This document shows positions 43,110 to 51,256 of a stretch of DNA of 64,000 nt, piece after piece. Source of the DNA: Breoghania sp037026715 (lineage in GTDB: Bacteria; Pseudomonadota; Alphaproteobacteria; Rhizobiales; Stappiaceae); NCBI RefSeq assembly GCF_037026715.1, contig NZ_JBANCG010000002.1, forward strand, positions 62,001 through 126,000, read 5' to 3'. Position 1 is the first letter of the stretch. Each line of letters begins with the position of its first letter. The notes under the pieces were generated by a model. The model did no database searches. It was given only the letters and a program-made list of their open reading frames with translations, and was not told the origin of the DNA. A program made the translations under genes and the position numbers.

Positions 43110-45305
43110 ATGAACGTGCATTCGCGAGACTGGAGCGCCTTCGTCACCAAGGCGCCGAGCGGGGCATCCCACATCGAGCTGGCCGTGGAGGGCATCCACT
43201 GCGCCGCCTGCATGGCCCGCATCGAGAAGGGCCTCGGCCGGCTTCCGGGCGTGGAAAACGCGCGTCTCAACCTCACCACCCACCGTCTCGCCGTCGACTG
43301 GCAGCCCGAGGCCACCAACGCGGGTGCCGTGGTGGACAAGCTGGAATCGCTGGGCTTCAAGGCACATCCGTTCGATCCCGGTGAAATGCGCGGACGCGAC
43401 GATGCGGCGAGCCGGCATCTGCTGCGCGCGCTCGCTGTCGCCGGCTTCGGCGGCATGAACATCATGCTGCTGTCGGTCTCCGTCTGGTCCGGCAACGTCA
43501 CCGACATCACGCCGGAGACGCGCGACTTCTTCCACTGGCTGTCGGCGCTGATCGCGTTCCCGGTCGTTGCCTATGCCGGCCGGCCGTTCTTCGTCAGCGC
43601 CTGGTCCGCGCTCCGCGCGCGCGCCCTCAACATGGACGTGCCGATCTCCATCGGCGTCATCCTCGCCGTCGCCATGTCGTTCCTGCAAACGATCCAGCAC
43701 GCCGAGGACGTCTATTTCGACAGCGCGGTCATGCTGCTGTTCTTCCTGCTGATCGGCCGCTATCTCGACCAGAACATGCGACGGCGCACGCGCTCGTTTG
43801 CCGAAAACCTCGCCGCACTCAGGGCCGATACCGCGCGCCTCATCCGCCCCGACGGTTCCACCGCCGACGTGCCGCTGTCGCAGGTCGAGCCCGGCATGCT
43901 GGTGATCGTGGCCGCCGGCGAGCGCGTCTCCGTCGACGGCATCATCGAGGAGGGCACTTCCGAGATCGACCAGAGTTTGGTGACCGGCGAAACCCGGCTT
44001 GCCGAGGTCGGGCTTGGCGACCGGGTTCACGCCGGCACGCTGAACGCGGCCGGCGTCCTCAAGGTGCGCGTCACGGCGGCTGCCAAGGGCACGCTGCTTG
44101 ACGAGGTCACCCGGCTTCTGGAAACCGCCTCGCAGGCGAAATCCCGCTACATCCGCCTCGCCGACCGCGCCGCCGCGCTCTACGCGCCACTCGTCCACAC
44201 CGCGGCAGCCCTCACGTTCATCGGCTGGCTCCTTGCCGGCATCGGTTGGCAGCCCTCGCTGGTCATCGCGATTTCGGTGTTGATCATCACCTGCCCCTGT
44301 GCGCTGGGCCTTGCCATTCCCGCCGTGCAGGTCGTCGCCAGCGGCATCCTCTTCAACAAGGGCGTTCTGCTGAATTCCGGCGATGCGCTGGAACGCTTCG
44401 CGACCGTCGACACGGTCGTCTTTGACAAGACCGGCACGCTGACGCTGCCCGATGCCGATCTTGCCAACGCCGATGAGGTGCGTGTGGAGGATCTGGACCT
44501 CGCCGGCCGGCTGGCGCTGGCGAGCCGTCATCCGCTGGCAGCCGCCCTTGCGCGGGCCTGCGGCGCACGCGATCCCGTGACCGGTGCGCGCGAGGCGGCG
44601 GGCTCCGGCGTCCGCGCCACCGTCGACGGCGTCGACTGCCGTCTCGGCAGCCCGAAATTCTGCGAGGTGCCGGCCGACGTCGCCGCCGCTGCGCTCGAGC
44701 GCCATCCCGATGCCTCGCTGATCGTGCTCGCGCGCGGCGATGCGGCGCCGGTGCTCTTCGCCGTCCGTCAGGCGCTGCGTCCGGATGCGGCCGACGTGAT
44801 CGGCGAGCTGAAGGCGCGCGGGCTGAAGATCGAAATCCTGTCCGGCGACCACGAGGCGGCCGTCGCGCTGGTGGCGCAGGAGCTGAGCGTTGCCGACTAC
44901 GCCGCCGGTCTCGATCCGCGCGGCAAGATCGCCAGGCTGGAGGCGCTGAAGGGGGAGGGACGCACGGTGCTGATGGTCGGCGACGGCCTCAACGACGCCC
45001 CCGCTCTTGCCGCTGCCCATGTCTCCATGTCCCCGGTCTCCGCCGTTCATCTGAGCCAGGCGGCGGCGGATGCGGTGTTTCTCGGCGAGAGCCTTGCCGC
45101 GGTGCCAGCGGCGCTCAAGACGGCCCACCGCGCCCATGTCGCCATGCGGCAGAACCTGATGCTGGCTGCCGCCTACAACTGCATCGCGGTGCCCTTCGCC
45201 GTCGCCGGCTTCGTGACGCCGCTGCTGGCCGCGCTCGCCATGTCGGCCTCCTCGATCATCGTGACCAGCAACTCGCTGCGTCTCCGGCTCGGCAAGACGG
45301 ATTGA
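43110..45305 (+). CDS. ccoI: Copper-translocating P-type ATPase CcoI (FixI)
   Basis: P1B-type ATPase of 731 aa that supplies copper for cbb3 assembly. The N-terminal metal-binding domain has VEGIHCAACMARIEKGLG. The membrane site is ISVLIITCPCALGLAIPAVQ (CPC). The phosphorylation motif DKTGTLTLP, SRHPLAAALARA (HP motif), and hinge VGDGLNDAPALAAAHVSMSP are intact. ATG 43110 is used. It is separated from ccoGH by repeats but keeps the ccoGHIS order; ccoS follows 48 bp downstream. Confidence 0.94.
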   Translation: MNVHSRDWSAFVTKAPSGASHIELAVEGIHCAACMARIEKGLGRLPGVENARLNLTTHRLAVDWQPEATNAGAVVDKLESLGFKAHPFDPGEMRGRDDAASRHLLRALAVAGFGGMNIMLLSVSVWSGNVTDITPETRDFFHWLSALIAFPVVAYAGRPFFVSAWSALRARALNMDVPISIGVILAVAMSFLQTIQHAEDVYFDSAVMLLFFLLIGRYLDQNMRRRTRSFAENLAALRADTARLIRPDGSTADVPLSQVEPGMLVIVAAGERVSVDGIIEEGTSEIDQSLVTGETRLAEVGLGDRVHAGTLNAAGVLKVRVTAAAKGTLLDEVTRLLETASQAKSRYIRLADRAAALYAPLVHTAAALTFIGWLLAGIGWQPSLVIAISVLIITCPCALGLAIPAVQVVASGILFNKGVLLNSGDALERFATVDTVVFDKTGTLTLPDADLANADEVRVEDLDLAGRLALASRHPLAAALARACGARDPVTGAREAAGSGVRATVDGVDCRLGSPKFCEVPADVAAAALERHPDASLIVLARGDAAPVLFAVRQALRPDAADVIGELKARGLKIEILSGDHEAAVALVAQELSVADYAAGLDPRGKIARLEALKGEGRTVLMVGDGLNDAPALAAAHVSMSPVSAVHLSQAAADAVFLGESLAAVPAALKTAHRAHVAMRQNLMLAAAYNCIAVPFAVAGFVTPLLAALAMSASSIIVTSNSLRLRLGKTD

Positions 45306-45353
45306 CCCCAAGTCGGATTGACCTCGTGAGCGGGTACGATAGGTAACACGGTC

Positions 45354-45536
45354 ATGGACGTTCTGATCTATCTCATCCCGATCGCGCTGTTTCTGGGCGG
45401 CCTTGGCCTCGTCGGCTTCCTGTGGTCGCTGAAAAGCGGCCAGTACGACGACCTGGAAGGCGCCAAGTGGCGCGTTCTGTCGGATGACGACCTGCCGCCG
45501 GATCAAAGGCCGCACAAGAGCGCTGGGGCGGAGTAG
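45354..45536 (+). CDS. ccoS: cbb3 oxidase assembly protein CcoS
   Basis: Protein of 60 aa: one membrane helix (about 4-25, LIYLIPIALFLGGLGLVGFL) followed by the conserved WSLKSGQYDDLEGAKWRVL. CcoS is required for cofactor insertion in cbb3 oxidase. It closes the ccoGHIS set. Confidence 0.92.
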   Translation: MDVLIYLIPIALFLGGLGLVGFLWSLKSGQYDDLEGAKWRVLSDDDLPPDQRPHKSAGAE

Positions 45537-45559
45537 GGGCAGCTTTCGCGCTCGATCTC

Positions 45560-45685
45560 TCCAACGTCATTCCGGGCGCATCGCAGCACGTCGGTGCTGC
45601 TGCGCAGACCCGGGATCTCGAGCGGCGGGCTCCTGGGGGAGATTCCGGATCTGCGAAGCGACACTTCGCGCCGCACCGCTCACCT
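45560..45685. repeat. Family E repeat (inverted relative to 15233)
   Basis: AACGTCATTCCGGGCGCATC, CTGCGCAGACCCGGGATCTC and CCGGATCTGCGAAGCGACAC match the reverse complement of 15233-15350 in the same order. Confidence 0.55.
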
Positions 45686-45745
45686 GATGAAGTTCGTACC
45701 TGGCCATGGTCCGGGTCTTTCTCGTCATTCCCCCTCATGCCTCAC

Positions 45746-45925
45746 CGCCGTCATTGCCCGGCGAAGTCCGGGCAATCCACCTCCAGGCGCAGCATTCGGG
45801 GGGCGCGCTGGATCACCCGGACTTCGCCGGGTGATGACGATGGAGGGGCCGGGTGATGACGATGGAGAGGCATGAAGGCGCGTAGAATTCGACGCGAAGA
45901 ACCGATTACCGTTTCCGGGCCAGAC
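45746..45925. repeat. Family A paired palindromic repeat with flank and a tandem end
   Basis: Hairpins GTCATTGCCCGGCGAAGTCC and ATCACCCGGACTTCGCCGGG, then the right end GCCGGGTGATGACGATGGAG repeated twice in tandem (45830-45871). The flank GAAGGCGCGTAGAATTCGAC to CCGTTTCCGGGCC follows. Confidence 0.7.
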
Positions 45926-46026
45926 TCTCCGGATGACGTTGTCGTGTTGTTATTTCTGCGAAATCAACAACAGACACAACGTCATCCTGAAGAGCGCTCG
46001 CCAGAGCGCATCTCGAAGGATCGGCC
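45926..46026. repeat. Family D repeat
   Basis: CTCCGGATGACGTTGTCGTG and ACAACGTCATCCTGAAGAGC face each other; the end ATCTCGAAGGATCGGCC matches the other D copies. It joins the family A flank directly. Confidence 0.65.
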
Positions 46027-46095
46027 GCGCACACCATACAAGCCAGGCCCACCACGCACTCCCCGCGCTTCCGACCCACGCTGCAAAAAACAAAA

Positions 46096-46126
46096 AAAGG
46101 CCCGCGCCGAAGCACGGACCTTTTTC
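46096..46126 (-). terminator. Rho-independent terminator of hemA
   Basis: On the minus strand AAGGTCCGTGCTTCGGCGCG followed by GGCCTTTTTTTG forms a GC-rich stem with a TTCG loop and a T-run, 25 bases after the hemA stop. The plus strand also ends in CCTTTTT, so it may work in both directions. Confidence 0.8.
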
Positions 46127-46150
46127 TCCCACTTCAAGCCGTGAAGCGTG

Positions 46151-47434
46151 TCAGCCGCCTGAGGCGGTGAAGATGTTCTGCTCCAGGTTCTCCGCCCGCG
46201 CCGTCACGTCGTCCGATGCGGTGCCGCCAAGCGGCAGTTCCAGCCGTTCCCACACGTCGGCGAGCGCGTCGCGCAGGTGCGCAATCAGCGCGTCGTTGTG
46301 GAACGGCGTCGGCGTGATGCGGAGCCGCTCGGTGCCGCGCGGCACGGTCGGGTAGTTGATCGGCTGGATGTAGATGCCGTGGTCGGCGAGCAGGATGTCG
46401 CTGGCCTTCTTGCACTTTTCCGGATCGCCCACCAAGATCGGCACGATGTGCGTCTCGGACGGCATGACCGGCAGGCCGGCGGCGCGCAGCACGTCCTTGG
46501 TGCGCTGGGCTTGACGCTGCTGCATCTCGCGTTCGGTGCCCGATTTGCGCAGATGGCTGATCGAGGTGCGCGCGGCCGCGGCAAGGGCCGGCGGGATCGC
46601 TGTGGTGAAGATGAAGCCCGGCGCATAGGAGCGCACCGCATCGACCAGCGCCGTGGAGCCGGCGATGTAGCCGCCCATCACGCCGAAGGCCTTGGCGAGC
46701 GTGCCCTCGATCACGTCGAGACGCTCCATCACGCCGTCGCGCTCGCAGATGCCGGCGCCGTGCTCGCCGTACATGCCCACCGCGTGCACCTCGTCGATGT
46801 AGGTCATCGCACCGTACTTGTCGGCGAGATCGCAGATCGCCTCGATCGGGGCGACGTCGCCGTCCATCGAGTAGACCGATTCGAACACGATCAGCTTGGG
46901 GCGCTCGTTGCCCGCGGCCTTCAGCAGCTCTTCCAGATGCTCAAGGTCGTTGTGGCGCCACACCTGCTTGTGCATGCCGGAATTCTTCACGCCGGCGATC
47001 ATCGAGGCGTGGTTCAACTGGTCGGACAGGATCAGGCAGTCCGGCAGAAGCTTGGCGATGGTCGAGATCGCCGCCTCGTTGGAGACGAAGCCGGAGGTGA
47101 AGACCAGCGCGGCTTCCTTGCCGTGCAGCTCCGCCAGCTCCTTTTCCAGCTGAACCAGCGGATGGGTGTTGCCGGAGATGTTGCGCGTGCCGCCCGCCCC
47201 GGCGCCCATCCGGTCGGTGGTGGTCTTCAGCGCCTCGATCACGTCCGGGTGCTGGCCCATGCCCAGATAGTCGTTGGAGCACCAGACGGTGATCTCGCGC
47301 TCTAGCCCGTTCTCCGCCCGCCAGATGGCATGCGGGAATTTTCCGGCAATTCGTTCCAGATCGGCGAAAACACGATAGCGTTTCTCATCCCGCAACGCGT
47401 CGACGGCGGTCTCGAAAATGGCCTGATAGTCCAT
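46151..47434 (-). CDS. hemA: 5-aminolevulinate synthase
   Basis: PLP enzyme of 427 aa that condenses glycine and succinyl-CoA, the first step of heme synthesis by the C4 route of alphaproteobacteria. Motifs: WCSNDYLGMGQHPDVI, GAGAGGTRNISGNTHPLVQL, the PLP-contacting DEVHAVGMYGEHGAG and the Schiff-base Lys in EGTLAKAFGVMGGYIAGS. The start is ATG 47434 (MDYQAIFETA). Its nearness to hemN and cco genes fits the heme demand of respiration. The promoter has palindromes at 47456-47471 and 47481-47494 but no TTGA-N6-TCAA box. Confidence 0.95.
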   Translation of the reverse strand: MDYQAIFETAVDALRDEKRYRVFADLERIAGKFPHAIWRAENGLEREITVWCSNDYLGMGQHPDVIEALKTTTDRMGAGAGGTRNISGNTHPLVQLEKELAELHGKEAALVFTSGFVSNEAAISTIAKLLPDCLILSDQLNHASMIAGVKNSGMHKQVWRHNDLEHLEELLKAAGNERPKLIVFESVYSMDGDVAPIEAICDLADKYGAMTYIDEVHAVGMYGEHGAGICERDGVMERLDVIEGTLAKAFGVMGGYIAGSTALVDAVRSYAPGFIFTTAIPPALAAAARTSISHLRKSGTEREMQQRQAQRTKDVLRAAGLPVMPSETHIVPILVGDPEKCKKASDILLADHGIYIQPINYPTVPRGTERLRITPTPFHNDALIAHLRDALADVWERLELPLGGTASDDVTARAENLEQNIFTASGG

Positions 47435-47455
47435 TCGTCCGTCCTTTTACTCATT

Positions 47456-47494
47456 CTAAGGTGAAACTTAGCGTGGATCCTTCGACATGTCGAA
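47456..47494 (-). promoter_or_regulatory. Two palindromes upstream of hemA
   Basis: CTAAG-GTGAAA-CTTAG (47456-47471) and the perfect 14-mer TTCGACATGTCGAA (47481-47494) lie 22-60 bases before the hemA ATG. They do not match the FixK consensus. The binding protein is unknown. Confidence 0.45.
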
Positions 47495-47607
47495 CGTCAC
47501 TTTGTCGCGTTGGGGCAGTTTCGGGTTTGTACGGACCTGTTGGCCCGGCCTAACGCTCCGTTCACCTTTTTATGTGACAACGACGCCGGATACGGAGGAC
47601 CAATGCG

Positions 47608-48099
47608 GTGAGTCTCGATCTGGCCTCGCTCACCTTCCTGCTGGTTGAAGACAGCGCCTACATGCGTACGATCTTGCGCACCATGCTGCAAGGGTTCGGC
47701 GCGCGCAGGATCGTCGAAGCGGAAGACGGCGCCTCCGGTCTGGAGGCGATGGAGCGCGCCAACCCCGATATTCTGATCCTGGACTGGGTGATGCCGATCC
47801 TCGACGGGGCCGACATGGTGCGCATGATCCGCACCCCGCAGAACCCGTTCGCCTATATCCCGATCATCATGGTGACCGGCCACACCGAGCGCAGCCGCAT
47901 CATCGAGGCGCGCCGGCTCGGCATACACGAGCTCCTCTCCAAGCCGATTTCCGCAAAGGCACTTTACCAGCGCATTTCCGGCGTGATCCTGCATCCGCGC
48001 GATTTCGTCAAGACGCCGTCCTATTTCGGCCCCGCCCCGCGCGAGATCCGCAACCGCCAGAAGATCTGGCAGGACACGGCTGCCGCTGGCGGCGGCTGA
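47608..48099 (+). CDS. CheY-like response regulator with C-terminal tail
   Basis: Receiver protein of 163 aa: acidic pair in TFLLVEDSAYMRTILRTML, phospho-Asp in ILILDWVMPILDGADM, Thr in IIMVTGHTERSR and Lys in ELLSKPISAKAL. About 35 residues after the receiver (HPRDFVKTPSYFGPAPREIR) form a conserved tail seen in alphaproteobacterial single-domain regulators, not a DNA-binding domain. GTG 47608 follows GGAGG by nine bases. No kinase lies nearby, so the partner is unknown. Confidence 0.82.
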   Translation: MSLDLASLTFLLVEDSAYMRTILRTMLQGFGARRIVEAEDGASGLEAMERANPDILILDWVMPILDGADMVRMIRTPQNPFAYIPIIMVTGHTERSRIIEARRLGIHELLSKPISAKALYQRISGVILHPRDFVKTPSYFGPAPREIRNRQKIWQDTAAAGGG

Positions 48100-48282
48100 T
48101 CCCGCAGGCGCCGAAAACCGCCAGCTCAGCGCCCCTCGGATCGCGGCGCGAATGCGCGCGAAAGTCCCCGCCGATATAAGCCCCATTGCCGCTGCGGCGG
48201 AAGGTCGCAACGCGGCGCCGGCTTCAAATCGGATCGAATAGGCGTTAAACCGGCTGCGCAGACCTTCGAAAGGGAAAAGCGC

Positions 48283-48906
48283 ATGCCTCTCCACCTCGAC
48301 GATTTCGCCCGCGCCCGCATCGTGCCCGTCGTTCGCACGGCCACCCGCAAGAGCGCGGAATTCGCGGTCGAATGCCTGGCCGAGGCCGGTTTCCCGATCA
48401 TCGAGATGACGCTGACCGTGCCGGAGGCCGAAGCCGTCATCGCGCGCTTTGCCGATCATCCGGGCATCACCATCGGCGCGGGAACCGTGCTTTCCGGCGA
48501 TGACGCCAAACGCATGGCCGGCGCCGGCGCGGCCTTCCTCGTCTCGCCTGCGCTGAGGCCCCGCATGGCCGAGGTGGCGCGCGATCTCGCCCTGCCGTTC
48601 TTCCTCGGCGCCGCCACGCCGAGCGAGGTGCTGGAGGCCCACGAGATGGGCGCCTCCGGCGTCAAGCTCTTCCCGGCAGCCCAGCTCGGCGGCCCGGCCT
48701 TCCTGAAGGCGATCCGCTCCGTCTATCCCGACATCGCCCTGATGCCCACCGGCGGCATCTCCGCCGACAACGCCAAGAGCTATCTCGATGCCGGCGCGAT
48801 CTGCGTCGGCATGGGCGGCAAGCTCGTCGACGAGACGGCTCTTGCAGCAGGCGATGCGGAGGCCGTGCGCGCGGCCGCCCGCCAGGCGCTCGACGCGGTC
48901 TCGTGA
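48283..48906 (+). CDS. eda: 2-dehydro-3-deoxy-6-phosphogluconate aldolase
   Basis: Class I aldolase of 207 aa (KDPG / 4-hydroxy-2-oxoglutarate aldolase). The Glu is in FPIIEMTLTVPEAE and the Schiff-base Lys in GASGVKLFPAAQLGG; MPTGGISADN binds phosphate. It splits KDPG to pyruvate and glyceraldehyde 3-phosphate in the Entner-Doudoroff or galacturonate route. Its last codons overlap the kinase start (GTGA), so the two make a KDG-to-pyruvate pair. Confidence 0.9.
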   Translation: MPLHLDDFARARIVPVVRTATRKSAEFAVECLAEAGFPIIEMTLTVPEAEAVIARFADHPGITIGAGTVLSGDDAKRMAGAGAAFLVSPALRPRMAEVARDLALPFFLGAATPSEVLEAHEMGASGVKLFPAAQLGGPAFLKAIRSVYPDIALMPTGGISADNAKSYLDAGAICVGMGGKLVDETALAAGDAEAVRAAARQALDAVS

Positions 48907-49871
48907 GCGCGCCCGCTCCATCCCCCGAGATCGTCTGTCCCCCCGAGATCGTCTGCCTTGGCGAGCCGATGGTGGAATTCGTCGCGGTCGACGGGGCAGG
49001 GCAGGGGCCCGATGAGGTCTACGTCCCCGGCATCGGCGGCGACGTCTCCAACACGGCGATCGCCGCCGCGCGCCAGGGCGCGGCCACGGGTATTCTGACC
49101 GCGCTCGGCGACGACGCCTTCGCCGGCAAGATCCGGCAGGCGTGGGCACGCGAAGGCATCGACGCGCGCCATGTCGCGGCCGATCCTGAGGCGCCCACGG
49201 GCATCTATTTCGTCCATCCGCACGAAAGCGAGCGCCACTTCATCTATTACCGCGCGGGCTCCGCCGCCGCCCGCTATGCAGCCGACGCGCTGCCGGCCGC
49301 CTACATCGCCGGTGCGCGTGTTCTGCACGTCTCCGCCATCTCGCAGGCGATCTCCGATACTGCACGCGACACGGTGCTTGCGGCCATCGCCATCGCCCGC
49401 AAGGCCGGTGTGGCGGTCAGCTACGACACCAACCTTCGGCTCAAGCTCTGGCCGCTCGATCAGGCGCGGGCCACCATCCACCGGGCGATGGCCGAGGCCG
49501 ACATCGCGTTTCCGAGCCTTGATGATGCCCGTGCGCTCACCGGCCTTGGCGCGCCGGACGACATCCTCGATTTCTATCTGGACTTCGGCGCCCGCATCGT
49601 GGCGCTGAAATGCGGAAGCGACGGCGCCGTGATCGCGACTCCGGACGAGCGCCGGGCGATCCCGCCGGTTCCGGTCGCGGCGGTCGATTCCACGGGCGCG
49701 GGCGACGCGTTTGCCGGCGGCTTCCTGGCGCACTGGCTTGCGACGGGCGATCCTTTCGCGGCCGGCTCCTATGCCTCAGCGGTCGCGGCCGCCACGGTCG
49801 CCGGCTACGGCGCCATCGTCCCCATTCCCCGCCGTGCCGAGGTGCTGGCGATGCTGGAGCAAGGGCGTTAG
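48903..49871 (+). CDS. kdgK: 2-keto-3-deoxygluconate kinase (PfkB family)
   Basis: Ribokinase-type sugar kinase of 322 aa. N-terminal GIGGDVSNTAIAAARQGAAT binds the sugar; DTNLRLKLWPLDQAR and the C-terminal DSTGAGDAFAGGFLAHWLAT hold ATP, with the Asp base in GAGD. It starts at GTG 48903 inside the stop of eda, which makes KDG the most likely substrate. Two repeated motifs at the N-terminus (PEIVCPPEIVC) suggest the start could instead be a few codons later. Confidence 0.87.
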   Translation: MSAPAPSPEIVCPPEIVCLGEPMVEFVAVDGAGQGPDEVYVPGIGGDVSNTAIAAARQGAATGILTALGDDAFAGKIRQAWAREGIDARHVAADPEAPTGIYFVHPHESERHFIYYRAGSAAARYAADALPAAYIAGARVLHVSAISQAISDTARDTVLAAIAIARKAGVAVSYDTNLRLKLWPLDQARATIHRAMAEADIAFPSLDDARALTGLGAPDDILDFYLDFGARIVALKCGSDGAVIATPDERRAIPPVPVAAVDSTGAGDAFAGGFLAHWLATGDPFAAGSYASAVAAATVAGYGAIVPIPRRAEVLAMLEQGR

Positions 49872-49916
49872 CCACGGTTTCGATCGAGAGATTTCGGGTT
49901 CGTAGCCTTTGAGCCT

Positions 49917-50055
49917 GTGGCCAATCCTTCGAGACGGCCCTGCGGGCCTCCTCAGGATGACGTTGTGTATGTTGATGTTTTACAGAAACGAGCACCACGA
50001 TAACGTCATCCTGAGGAGGTCGCGAAGCGACCGTCTCGAAGGATCGGCCACTTGC
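49917..50055. repeat. Family D repeat (longest copy)
   Basis: GGCCAATCCTTCGAGACGGC to CCTCCTCAGGATGACGTTGT on the left is mirrored by AACGTCATCCTGAGGAGGTC and CGTCTCGAAGGATCGGCCAC on the right. The remaining gap 49872-50217 shows nothing else. Confidence 0.75.
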
Positions 50056-50217
50056 CCGGAACCTCTTGCACAACCCTGCCCGTGCACTCCCCTCGCGATC
50101 TCCGCCCGGCGATTGCATACCCTTGCATGCCATAACGTCAGCCTTTACTCCTGATCCACGGCGTGACGCGCCCCGGCATCGGCCGGCCACTCATTCCGCT
50201 TGCCAGCAGGGCGCCTC

Positions 50218-50958
50218 ATGCTTGTGACCGAGCTTATCGTCATCTTCCTCTGCCTTGCCGCCGGCGGGCTGCTGAAGGGGGCGACCGGGGTCGGCACGCC
50301 GGTCATCGCCGTGCCCGCGCTCGCCATGTTCTTCGACGTGAAGACCGCCGTCATCATCCTGCTGATCCCCAACCTCTTCACCAATGCCTGGCAGATCTGG
50401 CACTACCGCAGCTTCCTGCCGAGGCGGCCGTTCCTGAAGCTGTTCCTCGCAGGCGGCGTGATCGGCGTGGCGGCGGGAACGTGGGCGCTGGCGGCGCTGT
50501 CGGCGCAAACCCTGCAGGTCGGCGTCGGCGTCGTGGGGCTCGTCTACATCGCCTTCCGCCTGCTGCATCCGCACTGGCACCTGGGCGAAAGCGCCGGCAC
50601 AGCCATCGCCGGTCCGGCCGGTGTGGTCGCCGGCATCCTGCAGGGCGCCTCCGGCATTTCCGCGCCTGTCTCCATCACCTACCTCAATGCCATGCGGCTG
50701 GAGCGTGCCGTCTTCATCCCGTCGATCTCCACGCTGTTCCTGCTGTTCGTCGCTGTCCAGATCCCGGCGCTGACCTTCGCCGGACTGCTGACGTGGAAAC
50801 TGTTCCTCACCAGCGCGCTCGCCGTCGTCCCCGTGCTCTCCGCCATGCCGCTGGGAACGCGTCTGGCGCGCACGCTGTCGCCGGCGATGTTCGACCGCAT
50901 CATCCTGATCCTGCTCGCCGTTCTGGCGGTGAAGCTGGTGGTCGACGGCGTGTTGTGA
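50218..50958 (+). CDS. TSUP permease (second TauE/SafE-type protein)
   Basis: Membrane protein of 246 aa with about eight helices. The TSUP motifs are GGLLKGATGVGTPVIAVPAL and AGVVAGILQGASGISAPVSI. It is only distantly like the permease at 13 kb, which has the GIGGGF motif twice. ATG 50218 (MLVTELIVIF) is used; an in-frame TTG lies six codons earlier. Substrate unknown. Confidence 0.83.
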   Translation: MLVTELIVIFLCLAAGGLLKGATGVGTPVIAVPALAMFFDVKTAVIILLIPNLFTNAWQIWHYRSFLPRRPFLKLFLAGGVIGVAAGTWALAALSAQTLQVGVGVVGLVYIAFRLLHPHWHLGESAGTAIAGPAGVVAGILQGASGISAPVSITYLNAMRLERAVFIPSISTLFLLFVAVQIPALTFAGLLTWKLFLTSALAVVPVLSAMPLGTRLARTLSPAMFDRIILILLAVLAVKLVVDGVL

Positions 50959-51256
50959 AGGCGCAGCACCGCGTTCGGGCTCCCGCACGGAAAAGTGCCC
51001 CCGCGCCTTTCCCGCCCCCTCCCGTCTGCCGTCGCTCTGCCTGCGACGCATGGTTGCTGCGCGCTTTGGCGCGAGCCCTGCTTGTGGAGCATTGCTCGTA
51101 TGTAGACACCCCACTTCGTCATGCCGCATGTGCGAAATATGGTGCGGATGTCACTGGACCGGACGGCCACCCGTGCGTCACCTGAGCGGGCTGGCACGGA
51201 CGGGCGGGCGAAAACGCCCACATAACAATAACTTGAAGAAGAAGACAGGCTTTGCG

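Noticed and set aside
43071..45515. 814-codon minus-strand frame opposite ccoI
   Set aside because: It is a shadow of a complete P-type ATPase with all motifs.
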